Program-made: the position numbers and the translations under genes | The notes under the pieces: model-generated | Database searches by the model: none | Seen by the model: only the letters and a program-made list of their open reading frames with translations | Told to the model about the DNA's origin: nothing | NCBI GenBank assembly: GCA_021397835.1 | Contig: JAJFZO010000609.1 | Span: 7,256,001 to 7,320,000, forward strand | Direction: 5' to 3' | Length of the DNA: 64,000 nucleotides | From: Moringa oleifera | Lineage: Eukaryota; Streptophyta; Magnoliopsida; Brassicales; Moringaceae | Shown here: positions 51,791-61,600 of the stretch, one piece after another | How the letters are laid out: every line of letters starts with the position of its first letter | How positions within the stretch are numbered: the stretch's first letter is position 1

Positions 51791-52489
51791 AGTTGTCATA
51801 GGGTTCAGAGATGCAGTTATCCACTTCAATGTGTCTCTTTTAAGTGGCATTGTTTTTTGTTCGAGTTCTCGTAAATTGTGCCAAATTTTACAACTTAAAA
51901 TTATTGTTATGATGAATTAAAGCCCTAAAGAACTTGCAAAAAAGTAAAAAGAGGCTTCGATGCCTAAGTCAGCCATTGTATTTTGAGAAATAATTATTGT
52001 TGTTCAGGTGCCATTTTATAGGCACAGGAAGTTCCCCATTTTATAGGCGTAGGGAGTCCCCCACTTTATCAGCATAGGATTTAAATCTATTAATAAGGTA
52101 AAAGTTGTTTTAAATTCATATCTATCTAATAAGATAACAGATAAGATTAATGTTTGATAACATCAGAGATAATGATATCACCTAAAATTATTTATGTTTA
52201 ACTTGAAGCAATGAGTTTGCATATTAGCGAGGCAAAAGGAAAAACTTCGATGCACAAGCCAGCTTGTATTCTGAATGAGCCATTAAAAATGGATCGAAAG
52301 TACCTAAAACCTTTTATAAGCAATGATGCTAGAATGAGTAAAGGAACAACTCCTCTTTTGTTGTAGATAGTGGCTTTGTATAACCGCTTATTATGTGTAA
52401 GTGTTTATAGGTAAATTAGTAATGATGTGAAAAAAAAAAAGAATAGAGATAATGATTTAGTGGTTTTTTGGTGTCAAATTATAATAGGT

Positions 52490-52765
52490 TAAGCTATATC
52501 AGTTGTGTTGAGTGGTACCTAGCAATCTAAGTTGTTGAGGCAGAATTAGTAAAGCCAATGAAACTAAGGGGACAATAAGCTCAAGACAATATAGATGCAT
52601 TGAAATATACACTAAAGGTTTTGAATCCAAAATTATGGCAAAAATGATGTTTAATTTGTTGAAGGCATAGGCTTGGTTCAAGGACTCACAAGGCATATTC
52701 CATCCCTTGGTTGTTGTTAGGCATCCAAAATCACAAGGATTGGGTGCCAAGGGTTATGTAGTTTT
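52490..52765 (+). pseudogene. G-patch gene tail, tandem copy 3 (G-patch 1 joined to G-patch 2)
   Basis: The upstream text is G-patch 1-like (ACACTAAAGGTTTTGAATCC, 52610-52629). After ATGGCAAAAATG it continues as G-patch 2 and the true 3' end of the gene: GAAGGCATAGGCTTGG, GACTCACAAGGCATA, AAATCACAAGGATTGGGTGC and CAAGGGTTATG (52662-52759). The two G-patch repeats appear to have recombined, deleting the spacer. It begins the left arm of the inverted repeat. Confidence 0.82.
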
Positions 52766-54465
52766 ATGGAATAAATAAGATCTTAGGGTATCGTAGAATT
52801 CATGGAAGTTTGGTGGGTTTTAGACTAATGCAATTCTAGTTCCTTATAGTATAGCCAAGCTAATTCTTACTTGGGAGGTTTATCGGTAAGCATGAAAGTC
52901 TCTTGCTTTCTTGTCCTAGTTTATTGTTTTCCTTTCTTTCTTGCCTGCATTGCCAACTCCTTTGCACATATTATTGTTTAAATGCAAGTAATAAGTAGTT
53001 TCACACCTTTTCTTACTGTCCAGGACGGTGACATGAAGTGTTTGATATTACTAGTAATTTCCTTTCAGTGTTTGGACATCAGATGAAATCACAAGCTATC
53101 TTAGGTTATTAGAATTTTGGTGCAGAAGGAGATCCTTCGGTTGAAGGGTTGCTTTCTCTCTCATTAAATTACATTCTTTTTCCTTCCTAATTTACTATAA
53201 AGTTGACTGCAGAGCATGTTTTTCATACAATTATTTCTTCGGAATTCAAGTTTTCTTCGTGGGAAATGCAAATTACAACTGATAAGTCACTGTTGCATTG
53301 TTTATTGCTTCTCATAATCTTTGTTCATTATGGGTCTTTGTTCTTGCCACATGTTACGGATCACATGAATGATTTCATCTTCATGAAAATTGAATTATTA
53401 ATCGACTTTGTTCACAGAGGAAGAACAGTCAGATCTAAGGTACGGCATAGCTTTTTCACTTTCCTTCACTGAAAAGATTAACTCTACTCCATTTAGTCAA
53501 ACATCTAATTTCTTTATCTTCACGTCTCTACGCTTTTTAATTAACACATATCATATGAATTAATAATCTGATTGGTATTAATTTTTTAATTAAAAAGATT
53601 GAAAAAATATTTTTATAATTTATTATATTAATATAAAAATTAACAAAAATATTTTAATTATTTATTTTTAAAAATTTTAATACAATTCAAATATTATTTT
53701 TATTATTATAATTAATACTTTCTTTTGCTAATTTAACCTTCTAGTTTTGTTCTATTTACCAATTCAGCAATAGCCGTCTCTTTATGAAATCTACAACTAT
53801 GCTGTTTTAATGCTTATTTTCTGCATAAAATGACGCTCATTTGCATATGCCGTGTCGTGATTTCTTACTTTTCATTTCATTTATTTATTTTATTTTTAAA
53901 AATCATTTAAAATAACTTAATAAAGACAAATTGATTACAAAATTTATGTCTTGAAAAACCGTGATTTTTGTTCAAAAAAATAAAAGAAAGAAAAGTGTGG
54001 AAATGAGTTAATTTTTGTTTAAAATTTTAAAAATATATAATTTAATTAATTACTTGTCTGAAGCATATGATGGTAGGGGCATTATGGTCAATTGGATGCT
54101 AAAACCCGACTGGTAAGATGCGTCGGTGATAACCTCATCGAGCAAAACCAATTTTATAAAACCCGTTGGTCGTCATTTCCAAATCTTCACACTTTCTGCA
54201 GTTCTCGGATCCTCAGGCTCAGCTCTCCCTGGGCGCCTTCTCCCTCCTACGCGGGTTACCCTTCTATTTCTCTATGCATGACTGTGTTACCGTAAAGGTC
54301 AGTTAGATCTATACTTTCCTTCAGATCCCCTGTCATCTGAACTTCCTTTCTGTAATTCTGCTGCTAAGTTCCTACTCCTTGCATAGTTTTCTGAGCTTGC
54401 TTTGTTGATCTTCACTGAAACTTAGAATCCATAACTAGTGCCTAATCTTTGGTTATATACCATTT
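52630..54465. repeat. Left arm of the inverted repeat flanking the TM9 gene
   Basis: The order G-patch tail, intergenic DNA, TM9 promoter and TM9 5'UTR is mirrored on the other side of TM9 at 56920-58610. Landmarks: ATGAAAATTGAATTATTA (53383-53400) against its complement at 57801-57818; ATTATGGTCAATT (54081-54093) against 57121-57133; and a 20-base exact inverted match CCAAATCTTCACACTTTCTG (54179-54198) against 57099-57118. Match fades after GTGCCTAATCT (54438-54448). Confidence 0.85.
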
Positions 54466-54527
54466 CTCGGTCTGGGACACCCAGATCTGACGCAAATTTG
54501 CAAAAAAAAAAAAAAAAAACTGTAACG
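54081..54527 (+). promoter_or_regulatory. TM9 core promoter and 5'UTR
   Basis: A CCAAT box (54148-54152) and a TATA box TATAAA (54155-54160) are the right distance upstream of the conserved 5'UTR start around 54185. A run of 18 A lies at 54502-54519, just before the ATG. The segment with the CCAAT and TATA boxes (about 54094-54176) is absent from the mirrored relic at 57.1 kb. Confidence 0.6.
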
Positions 54528-56501
54528 ATGGACTTAATGGGTCGTTTTGGGATCTGGGTCTTGGCCACTTGCTTGATATTTCAATTGGGGTATGGGTTTT
54601 ACCTTCCTGGTAGTTACCCCCACAAATATGGCATAGGTGAATATTTGTCCGTGAAAGTGAACTCCCTCACCTCTATTGACACCGAGATGCCGTTTAGCTA
54701 CTACAGCTTGCCATTCTGTAAACCTAAAGAGGGTGTGAAGGATAGTGCTGAGAATCTAGGTGAACTTCTCCTGGGGGATCGAATTGAGAACTCTCCATAT
54801 AGGTTTAAGATGTATATGAATGATAGTGAGATCTTCTTGTGTCGATCTGATCTCTTATCTGCGGACAACTTTAAGCTCTTGAAGAAAAGAATTGACGAGA
54901 TGTATCAGGTTAATTTGATTCTTGATAATTTGCCAGCCATTCGGTATACAAAGAAGGAGGGATATGCCTTGAGATGGACGGGTTATCCAGTTGGAATTAA
55001 GGTTCAAGATGTATACTATGTGTTTAACCATCTGAAATTTAAGGTTCTTGTTCACAAGTATGAGGAGGCTAATGTAGCAGGAGTGATGGGTACTGGGGAT
55101 GCTGCTGAGGTGATTCCCACAATGGGGAAAGGTGAATCAGAGGCGCCTGGTTACATGGTTGTTGGGTTTGAGGTGATCCCTTGCAGTGTCATGCATAACA
55201 CTGAAGCAGCAAAGAAGTTGAAAATGTATGACAAGTACACATCTCCAATCAAATGCGACCCCACCACTGTCTCAATGCCTATCAAGGAAGGACAGCCCAT
55301 TGTCTTCACCTATGAGGTTCTGTTTGAGGTGAGTGATATCAAGTGGCCATCAAGATGGGATGCTTATTTGAAAATGGAGGGAGCAAAGGTCCACTGGTTT
55401 TCAATCTTGAACTCTCTTATGGTGATCACTTTCCTTGCTGGTATTGTCCTCGTGATCTTCTTGAGGACTGTTAGGCGGGATTTGACCCGTTATGAGGAGC
55501 TTGACAAGGAGGCTCAAGCTCAGATGAATGAGGAGTTATCTGGCTGGAAACTTGTTGTGGGGGATGTTTTCCGTGCCCCAACAAATCCTGCTCTTTTGTG
55601 TGTTATGGTTGGAGATGGTGTTCAGATTCTTGGGATGGCAGTTGTGACAATCTTGTTTGCTGCCCTTGGATTCATGTCACCAGCTTCCCGTGGAACACTT
55701 GTTACAGGTATGCTATTTTTCTACATGATACTTGGTGTTGCAGCTGGCTATGTGGCAGTTCGTCTTTGGAGAACAATTGGTTGTGGTGACTACAAGGGTT
55801 GGGTTTCTGTGTCATGGAAGGTTGCTTGCTTTTTCCCTGGTATTGCCTTTTCAATCTTAACCATTTTGAATTTCTTGCTGTGGGGTAGTCATAGCACCGG
55901 AGCCATTCCTTTTTCTCTGTTTGTTATTCTGCTTCTGCTCTGGTTTTGTATCTCAGTTCCCCTTACTCTAATTGGTGGATACTTTGGAGCAAAAGCACCT
56001 CATATTGAATACCCTGTTCGTACCAACCAAATTCCTAGAGAAATTCCAGCCCAAAAATATCCATCATGGCTTTTAGTTCTTGGTGCTGGCACCCTACCTT
56101 TTGGTACTCTCTTCATTGAGCTTTTCTTTATCATGTCTAGTATTTGGATGGGCCGAGTTTACTATGTTTTTGGGTTTCTACTCATAGTGTTGATCCTTCT
56201 TGTGGTGGTGTGTGCTGAAGTATCTTTAGTGCTAACCTACATGCATCTATGCGTGGAGGACTGGAAATGGTGGTGGAAGTCCTTCTTTGCTTCTGGTTCA
56301 GTTGCCATCTACATTTTCTTATACTCCATAAACTATCTTGTGTTTGATCTTAAAAGTTTAAGTGGACCAGTCTCTGCCACACTTTACTTGGGGTATTCGC
56401 TCTTCATGGTGTTAGCAATCATGCTGGCAACAGGCACAGTTGGATTCCTTTCTTCATTCTGGTTTGTGCATTACTTGTTTTCTTCGGTGAAACTGGATTG
56501 A
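54528..56501 (+). CDS. TMN11: Transmembrane nine (TM9/TMN) superfamily protein
   Basis: Nonaspanin of Golgi/endosome membranes. It is a single exon of 657 residues. The ATG at 54528 (MDLMGRFGIWVLATCLIF) gives a proper signal peptide; the frame opens 90 bases earlier at an ATG in the 5'UTR and poly-A tract, which is an unlikely start. The lumenal domain begins GFYLPGSYPHKYGIGE and holds SAENLGELLLGDRIENSPY and LPAIRYTKKEGYALRWTGYP. Nine membrane spans follow from about residue 295 (HWFSILNSLMVITFLAGIVL), with GDVFRAP, WKVACFFPGIAFSILTILNF, GTLFIELFFIMSSIWMGRVY and DWKWWWKSFFASGSVAIYIF. The C-terminus VKLD fits the KXD/E Golgi-retention signal of plant TMNs. The sequence is closest to the TMN11/12 branch; the adjacent adenylate kinase gene favours TMN11 (At5g35160, from memory). 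It lies between inverted repeat arms and is flipped relative to two relics of the same gene. Confidence 0.93.
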   Translation: MDLMGRFGIWVLATCLIFQLGYGFYLPGSYPHKYGIGEYLSVKVNSLTSIDTEMPFSYYSLPFCKPKEGVKDSAENLGELLLGDRIENSPYRFKMYMNDSEIFLCRSDLLSADNFKLLKKRIDEMYQVNLILDNLPAIRYTKKEGYALRWTGYPVGIKVQDVYYVFNHLKFKVLVHKYEEANVAGVMGTGDAAEVIPTMGKGESEAPGYMVVGFEVIPCSVMHNTEAAKKLKMYDKYTSPIKCDPTTVSMPIKEGQPIVFTYEVLFEVSDIKWPSRWDAYLKMEGAKVHWFSILNSLMVITFLAGIVLVIFLRTVRRDLTRYEELDKEAQAQMNEELSGWKLVVGDVFRAPTNPALLCVMVGDGVQILGMAVVTILFAALGFMSPASRGTLVTGMLFFYMILGVAAGYVAVRLWRTIGCGDYKGWVSVSWKVACFFPGIAFSILTILNFLLWGSHSTGAIPFSLFVILLLLWFCISVPLTLIGGYFGAKAPHIEYPVRTNQIPREIPAQKYPSWLLVLGAGTLPFGTLFIELFFIMSSIWMGRVYYVFGFLLIVLILLVVVCAEVSLVLTYMHLCVEDWKWWWKSFFASGSVAIYIFLYSINYLVFDLKSLSGPVSATLYLGYSLFMVLAIMLATGTVGFLSSFWFVHYLFSSVKLD

Positions 56502-56919
56502 AGAACCGCCCCAGTACTCAGAGATTGGCATTTTGAAGAGCAGGGAAATCATTTAGCGGATAAGGAACACAATTGTTATCAAGGGCATTGCTTTACTCTT
56601 TCTGATTTACTTTTCTAGGGAACTTGGTAAATGTAATAACAATAATTTGTGCGGTTTTGCTTAATTCTTTATACCAAAAGTTCATTTGCATTATAGTGGG
56701 TAGGAGGAATACCTAGTTGGTACTTGATATGTGCGTGCTCTTTGTAGACTAAATCTCAATTATCGACTTTTGTGTGGGCTTAAGAGCACAAACTTACTCA
56801 TTTGTATTTCTGCTAGTATTTTGTTCTGAATTTCATTGCTTATGCCCATGATTTTGATTTTGTTCTTTTGAGTATGCCTATCAGTAAAGCTTGCTAGAAA
56901 CTGATGGTATATTATTCAA
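56502..56919 (+). other. TM9 3'UTR and downstream spacer
   Basis: No coding potential. Possible poly(A) signals GTAATAACAATAAT lie near 56634-56647. Normal polyadenylation here would keep the inverted 5'UTR copy at 56.92 kb out of the mRNA. Confidence 0.5.
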
Positions 56920-58610
56920 TCATGGTTCAGGAGGTTAGGCACTATTTGATTGTGGGTTCTAAGTTTCAGCTAAGATTCAAAAAAGCAAGCTTAGAGAACT
57001 TTGCAACTTAGCACCGGAATTACTGAAAGGAAGATCAAATGACAGGGAATCTCATGGAAAGTACAGATCTACATAAAAGAGGGCACCCAGCCTCAGGACA
57101 GAAAGTGTGAAGATTTGGAAATTGACCATAATGTCTATTTCCACACTTTTTTTATTTTTGTTATCAGGAGTGTGCCTTTATGCAGTTGTTTTCAATATTT
57201 TTAAAAACAAAATAATTGATTGAAAATGAAAAGAAAGCAAATAAATTTTGTAATTGATTTGTCTTTATGAAGTTATTTTCAATAATTTTTTTAAAAAATA
57301 AATGATTGAAAATGAAAAGAAAGCAAATGAGCGGCCAATTTATGGAGGGAAAAAAAGTTATGCGGTAAAACAGTAGAGCTGCAGATTTTGCAAGGAAAAA
57401 GAAGGTTAATTAATCAAAGAGAGTATTAATTATAATAACAAAATAGCAGATGGACATATAGAGTGAGAATAATATTTCATTTACTTATATGGATTGTATT
57501 GAAATTTCTTTTATAAAAATGATAATATTAAGATAAATAATGAATATTTTTATTAATGTTTTCATACTAATATAATAAATTATAAAAAATATTCTTTTAT
57601 TTTCATATGGTATATGTCAATTAATCCAGCATGGGCAATTCAGAAATTTAAAGGGCAAAAAGGTGAAGATTTAAAGAGTTCAGGATTGACAGGTCATGAA
57701 AAAACTAGATCCATGTTCGCTCAAATGGAGCATGTAGATCTACTCAAGTAAAGTTAATCTTTTCATTGAAGCAAAGTGAAGAAGCTAAACAAAGTCCACT
57801 AATAATTCAATTTTCATGCAGATGAGATCATTCATATGATCCGTAAGAATAAAGGCCCCAAATACTGAAAGAGAGATCACAGGAAGCAAATTTTATATCA
57901 CATTTTTTAATCGCAGATAACTTCAACTCTTAAAAAATAATTAGATGCAAAACTTAAACACAAAAAACATGTTCTGCAGTCAACTTTATAGCAAATTAAG
58001 CATGAAAAAGGGTGTGGTTTACTTGGGGAGAAAGCAACCCTTCAACTTCGCCGATCTTCTTCTGCACCAAAATTCTTATAACAAAATATAACATGTGATT
58101 TCATCTGCTGCCCAAACACCCTAATAAAAAAATTAGTAACACCCCACAACTTGCAGGATGTATAATGTGATCAACCTTATAAAACTCTTCATGTCACCAT
58201 CCTGGACAATAAGGAAAGCCCTAAAACTATTCATTCTGCTGATAAAACCATAAATCATCTACTTGCATTTAAACAAAGCAGTCCGCAATGCAGGGTAAGA
58301 AAGAAAGAAACAAGAAACAAGGACAAGAAAGCAAGAGATTTTCATGCTTACCCATTAACTTCCAAGTAAGAATTAGCTTGGCTACACTATAAGGAACTAG
58401 CATTGCATTAAACCAAACTAAACCCATCTAAACTTCCATGAATTCTACAATACCCTGACCTCTTATTTTGTTCCATAAAACTACAAATCTAACCCTTGGC
58501 ACCCAATCCTCGTGATTTTGGACGCCTAACAGCAACCAAAGGGTGAACTATACCTTGTGAGTCCTTGCCCAAGCCCATGCCTTCAATAAACCCCATCTTT
58601 GCCATCAGTT
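56920..58610. repeat. Right arm of the inverted repeat; contains a 5' relic of the original TM9 gene
   Basis: On the minus strand, 57180-56920 reads as the TM9 promoter/5'UTR (GTGTGGAAAT, ATTATGGTCAATT, CCAAATCTTCACACTTTCTG, CCCTGTCATTTGATCTTCC, GAAACTTAGAACCCA). It ends about where the ATG should be, with no coding body. 57180-58488 is the matching intergenic DNA, and 58489-58610 is the real 3' end of the G-patch gene. Together this is the original left flank of the G-patch gene. Confidence 0.85.
57176..57335. repeat. Direct duplication, about 87 bp
   Basis: TTTATGCAGTTGTTTTCAAT (57177) and TTTATGAAGTTATTTTCAAT (57264) each lead to TGATTGAAAATGAAAAGAAA and AGCAAAT. It seems to be confined to the right arm, so it arose after the inverted duplication. 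Confidence 0.75.
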
Positions 58611-61600
58611 TCGAACCAAATCCTTTGGTATGCTTTTCAAAAGTACCAATTTTTTTATTTTCAATCTTTACTAAATCCGAGTTATCACCAGTGCCAGAGA
58701 AATCTGCACCCAACCCAAGTGACTTCGGCCGTTTAATGACTTCAATGGGCTCTGCTAAACCTTGACCATCTTTTCCCAATCCTCCACCTATGAACCCCAT
58801 TTTTGCCATCATTTTGGATCCAAAACCTTTAGTATGTACCTCAAACGCACCAAATTCCCCTGAGCTGGCGGTACCCTTGGTTTCATCAGCTTCAATAATT
58901 CTGGTCCCAACTTTTTCAAATTCCAAGGCACCACTGGACACAAATGACACAGGTTGACTAGCATATGACTCTTTCCTCCTACGCCGTCTTCCCTCACTTG
59001 TTTCCCCATTGTCACGATGTCTGGCTGAGTTCTTCAATGACTTGCTTCGGGTAGATTGATGGAGTTCCAATGGACTGAAACCACCACTCTTGGCAATCTT
59101 CTTCATCTTGCTTCTGTCTGCACTTGATTTTCTATTTGAGCCTTCAATAACTGGAAAATCAACATTCTCATTGCCAGCACCTATCAGCTGAAAATTCATA
59201 AGATAAACCATTATTTCAGGTTAAAAATGAAGGTGGTACGTAGCAAAGACGTACAGAGCAAGGTCAATGAAGCAGTACAAAATGATAAATCAAATATTGC
59301 AATATATAATTCCAAGAGTCACATTTGATACAAATGTAAAACCTTTTCAAGGCGAAGTTTATCACTTGAAGCTGGCATGCACGTCTGGCGCGTTCGTGTC
59401 ACTGTTACAAAACTGAACAGAGCAAATGCAAAGGCAGGGTGAAGATACAACATATTTTCCTTATACCACACAAAATCACACAAAGACACGTTACCTTTTC
59501 TTGCCAGAACCTTGGCATCCACTAGACAAGCGATATATTGCAGCTAGACGTCGTACCTAAAAAGACCTAAACAACATCAAACATACTCACTGACCGCAGC
59601 AAAAAAGTCATTAGTTTACTTTGGTCAAAAGTGCATCACTAATTCCTAAATACAAGTACTGCTAACTTCACAACTAACACATCATGGTCACTGTCACGGT
59701 CACTGTCACGGTCACTGTCACTGTCACTGTCACTGTCACTGTCACTGTCACGGTCATATTTACTTATGTTAAAAAGTAAGAGCAGTAAATTGAGAAAGCT
59801 CACTAATTAAAGTACAATACAAATAAAAACTAAGAAGACCTGCAATACAGGCTCTCATGCCTTTTTCTTCAGTAATAATTAACATTGAACAAAATGGTGA
59901 CACCTCAACCTCCCTAAGCCTCTCAAATTTTAAAATCTCTGCTAAATATTGGGTTCATACAATGCTCTGATCAAATGTCTGTCACAGCATTCATTTAAAA
60001 CCTCATTCATATGTAAGCTGCACAAATTAATTGAACTTTCAGACTAAAATTTCTATACTTGATAGACAGAAAATGAGTCATGCCAGTATGTGGAAGCATA
60101 CTAACTATGAAACAAACAAGAGAAAAATCATAGGTTAGTTAAACAGTAAAAAACAAGGAGAAAAATATGATCTTAATACCTGGGAGCAATCCCGGTGATG
60201 CATAGTTGGGAAACAATATGTATCTACTTCATCCAAGACAATCTGCTCCAGTTTCTATATTTTAAAACCACGGAGAAATTAGTTCTGACAGAAAAATTAA
60301 ATTTATTGAACAAGGCTGCAGCAATTCAAAACTCAACCCCTAAATCCCATTAGATTAGATGTAGAGGGAATAGCAAGTCCTTGAAATGATGCCGGTCAAC
60401 ATCAATAAATTAGCCAGAAAACGTTAAAATGTCTACCAGCCAGCCTAACAAACCTGATGTTCACAGGCATTCTATATCAAGAGGAAACAGAGCATGTTAG
60501 GAATCCTTTTTATGATGCATCACCATTTGCTTGGGTATCTAAGGAACAGTTTGCAATAAGTAGAATCCTTTCTACTAAGCTCCACAAGAAAGCATCACGC
60601 AGACCATGCCTATATATTTGAATGCACATCATTTTGTTAAAAAGTTTCCTCCACTCTAATCTCCTTCAACAGAAATATATCATATTATGATTCTATCTTC
60701 CACTTTTTAGCAAGATTTAGTTCTTTGAACAGCATATGATTAACTTCCCTACTCCTCTAATAGCCCTAAAATTACATAACAGTTATAATGATGCTCAAAT
60801 CAACCAGATACTAGATAAAATAATCTGTGCTTCGTACATCATCTGCTTAATTTAAATATCAGAAGGATTACAACTGATGCTGACAAACAGCATATATCTG
60901 CCCAAACCATGGCCTTACATGTGCTAGTGTCAGTGGCCTTTAATACGGTTGTCCCACAGTATCGTCAAAAGGTAAACAACAACCATTTTTCAAGTACATA
61001 GCTAATATATTTCATATTCTCCATATAGGCAACTTCTCAAACCTATTCTAAGGCTTCACAAGTAACCCATCTATCTACAAAGAGCCACATTAGCCCCATT
61101 GGATTACATTTAACCATAGGCATTTAAAGCATAACTGGCAGTAAACTTATGATTAAATTTAAAGTGATATAACTGTAAAAAACTGAAATAAAAGTTTCAG
61201 TTTGAATTTGAAAGGAAAAAAGATGGTAAAAAGGAAAAGAAGGAACCATATGCACACCAGAATTCTATTGAAAATGAAAGGGCGAAAAAAAGGCACTAAA
61301 TATTGAAAAATTTTACCGAATTTATTTGCTCAAGGTCAACACCGCGACGCAGCATTCTCTCGCGACGCTTCACTGCAATCATTTCTTTACGATGTTTCTT
61401 TTTTGCACCTGAACAATAAGTGCATTAGAACAATATATTTAACTTGAAAGCAGGCATGATCTACTAGAGGGACTACAAGATACCTGAAGACATTATTGGA
61501 ATAACAAAATTCAGATTGCAGCCCAATTAAATAAAAAAAATCAATTTTATTTTTGGTACACAAAAAATTCGGGGTTCAGGAGATATCAGCATATCAACAC

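Larger units (their letters stand above)
50085..52640 (+). repeat. Three tandem units of about 0.9 kb
   Basis: Units begin near 50085, 51005 and 51905, each opening with an ACTATAAAAAAGTATAAAGA-like stretch and AGAAATAATTATTG (50152, 51083, 51984). Each then has the GATAAGATAAAAGATAATG block, CAAGTCAGCTTGTATTCT-like text, GAGAGATAATGGCTAAGTGG, and a piece matching the last exon of the G-patch gene. Lengths are about 920, 900 and 735. Third-unit shortening occurs at its right end, where it joins the inverted copy of the second G-patch. The units differ by many substitutions, so the amplification is not recent. Confidence 0.85.

Noticed and set aside
53203..53472. 89-codon plus-strand frame
   Set aside because: It lies in inverted-repeat intergenic DNA, and the mirrored copy at 57.8-58.0 kb does not keep the frame.
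54438..54527. 30-residue N-terminal extension of TM9 from an upstream in-frame ATG
   Set aside because: It would place a Lys-rich stretch from a poly-A tract before a good signal peptide, and this region aligns with the non-coding 5'UTR copy at 56.92 kb.
54528..56501. TM9 as a processed retrocopy, because it has no introns
   Set aside because: Its promoter and upstream intergenic DNA, plus part of the G-patch gene, were copied with it (matching right arm), which a retrocopy would not carry.
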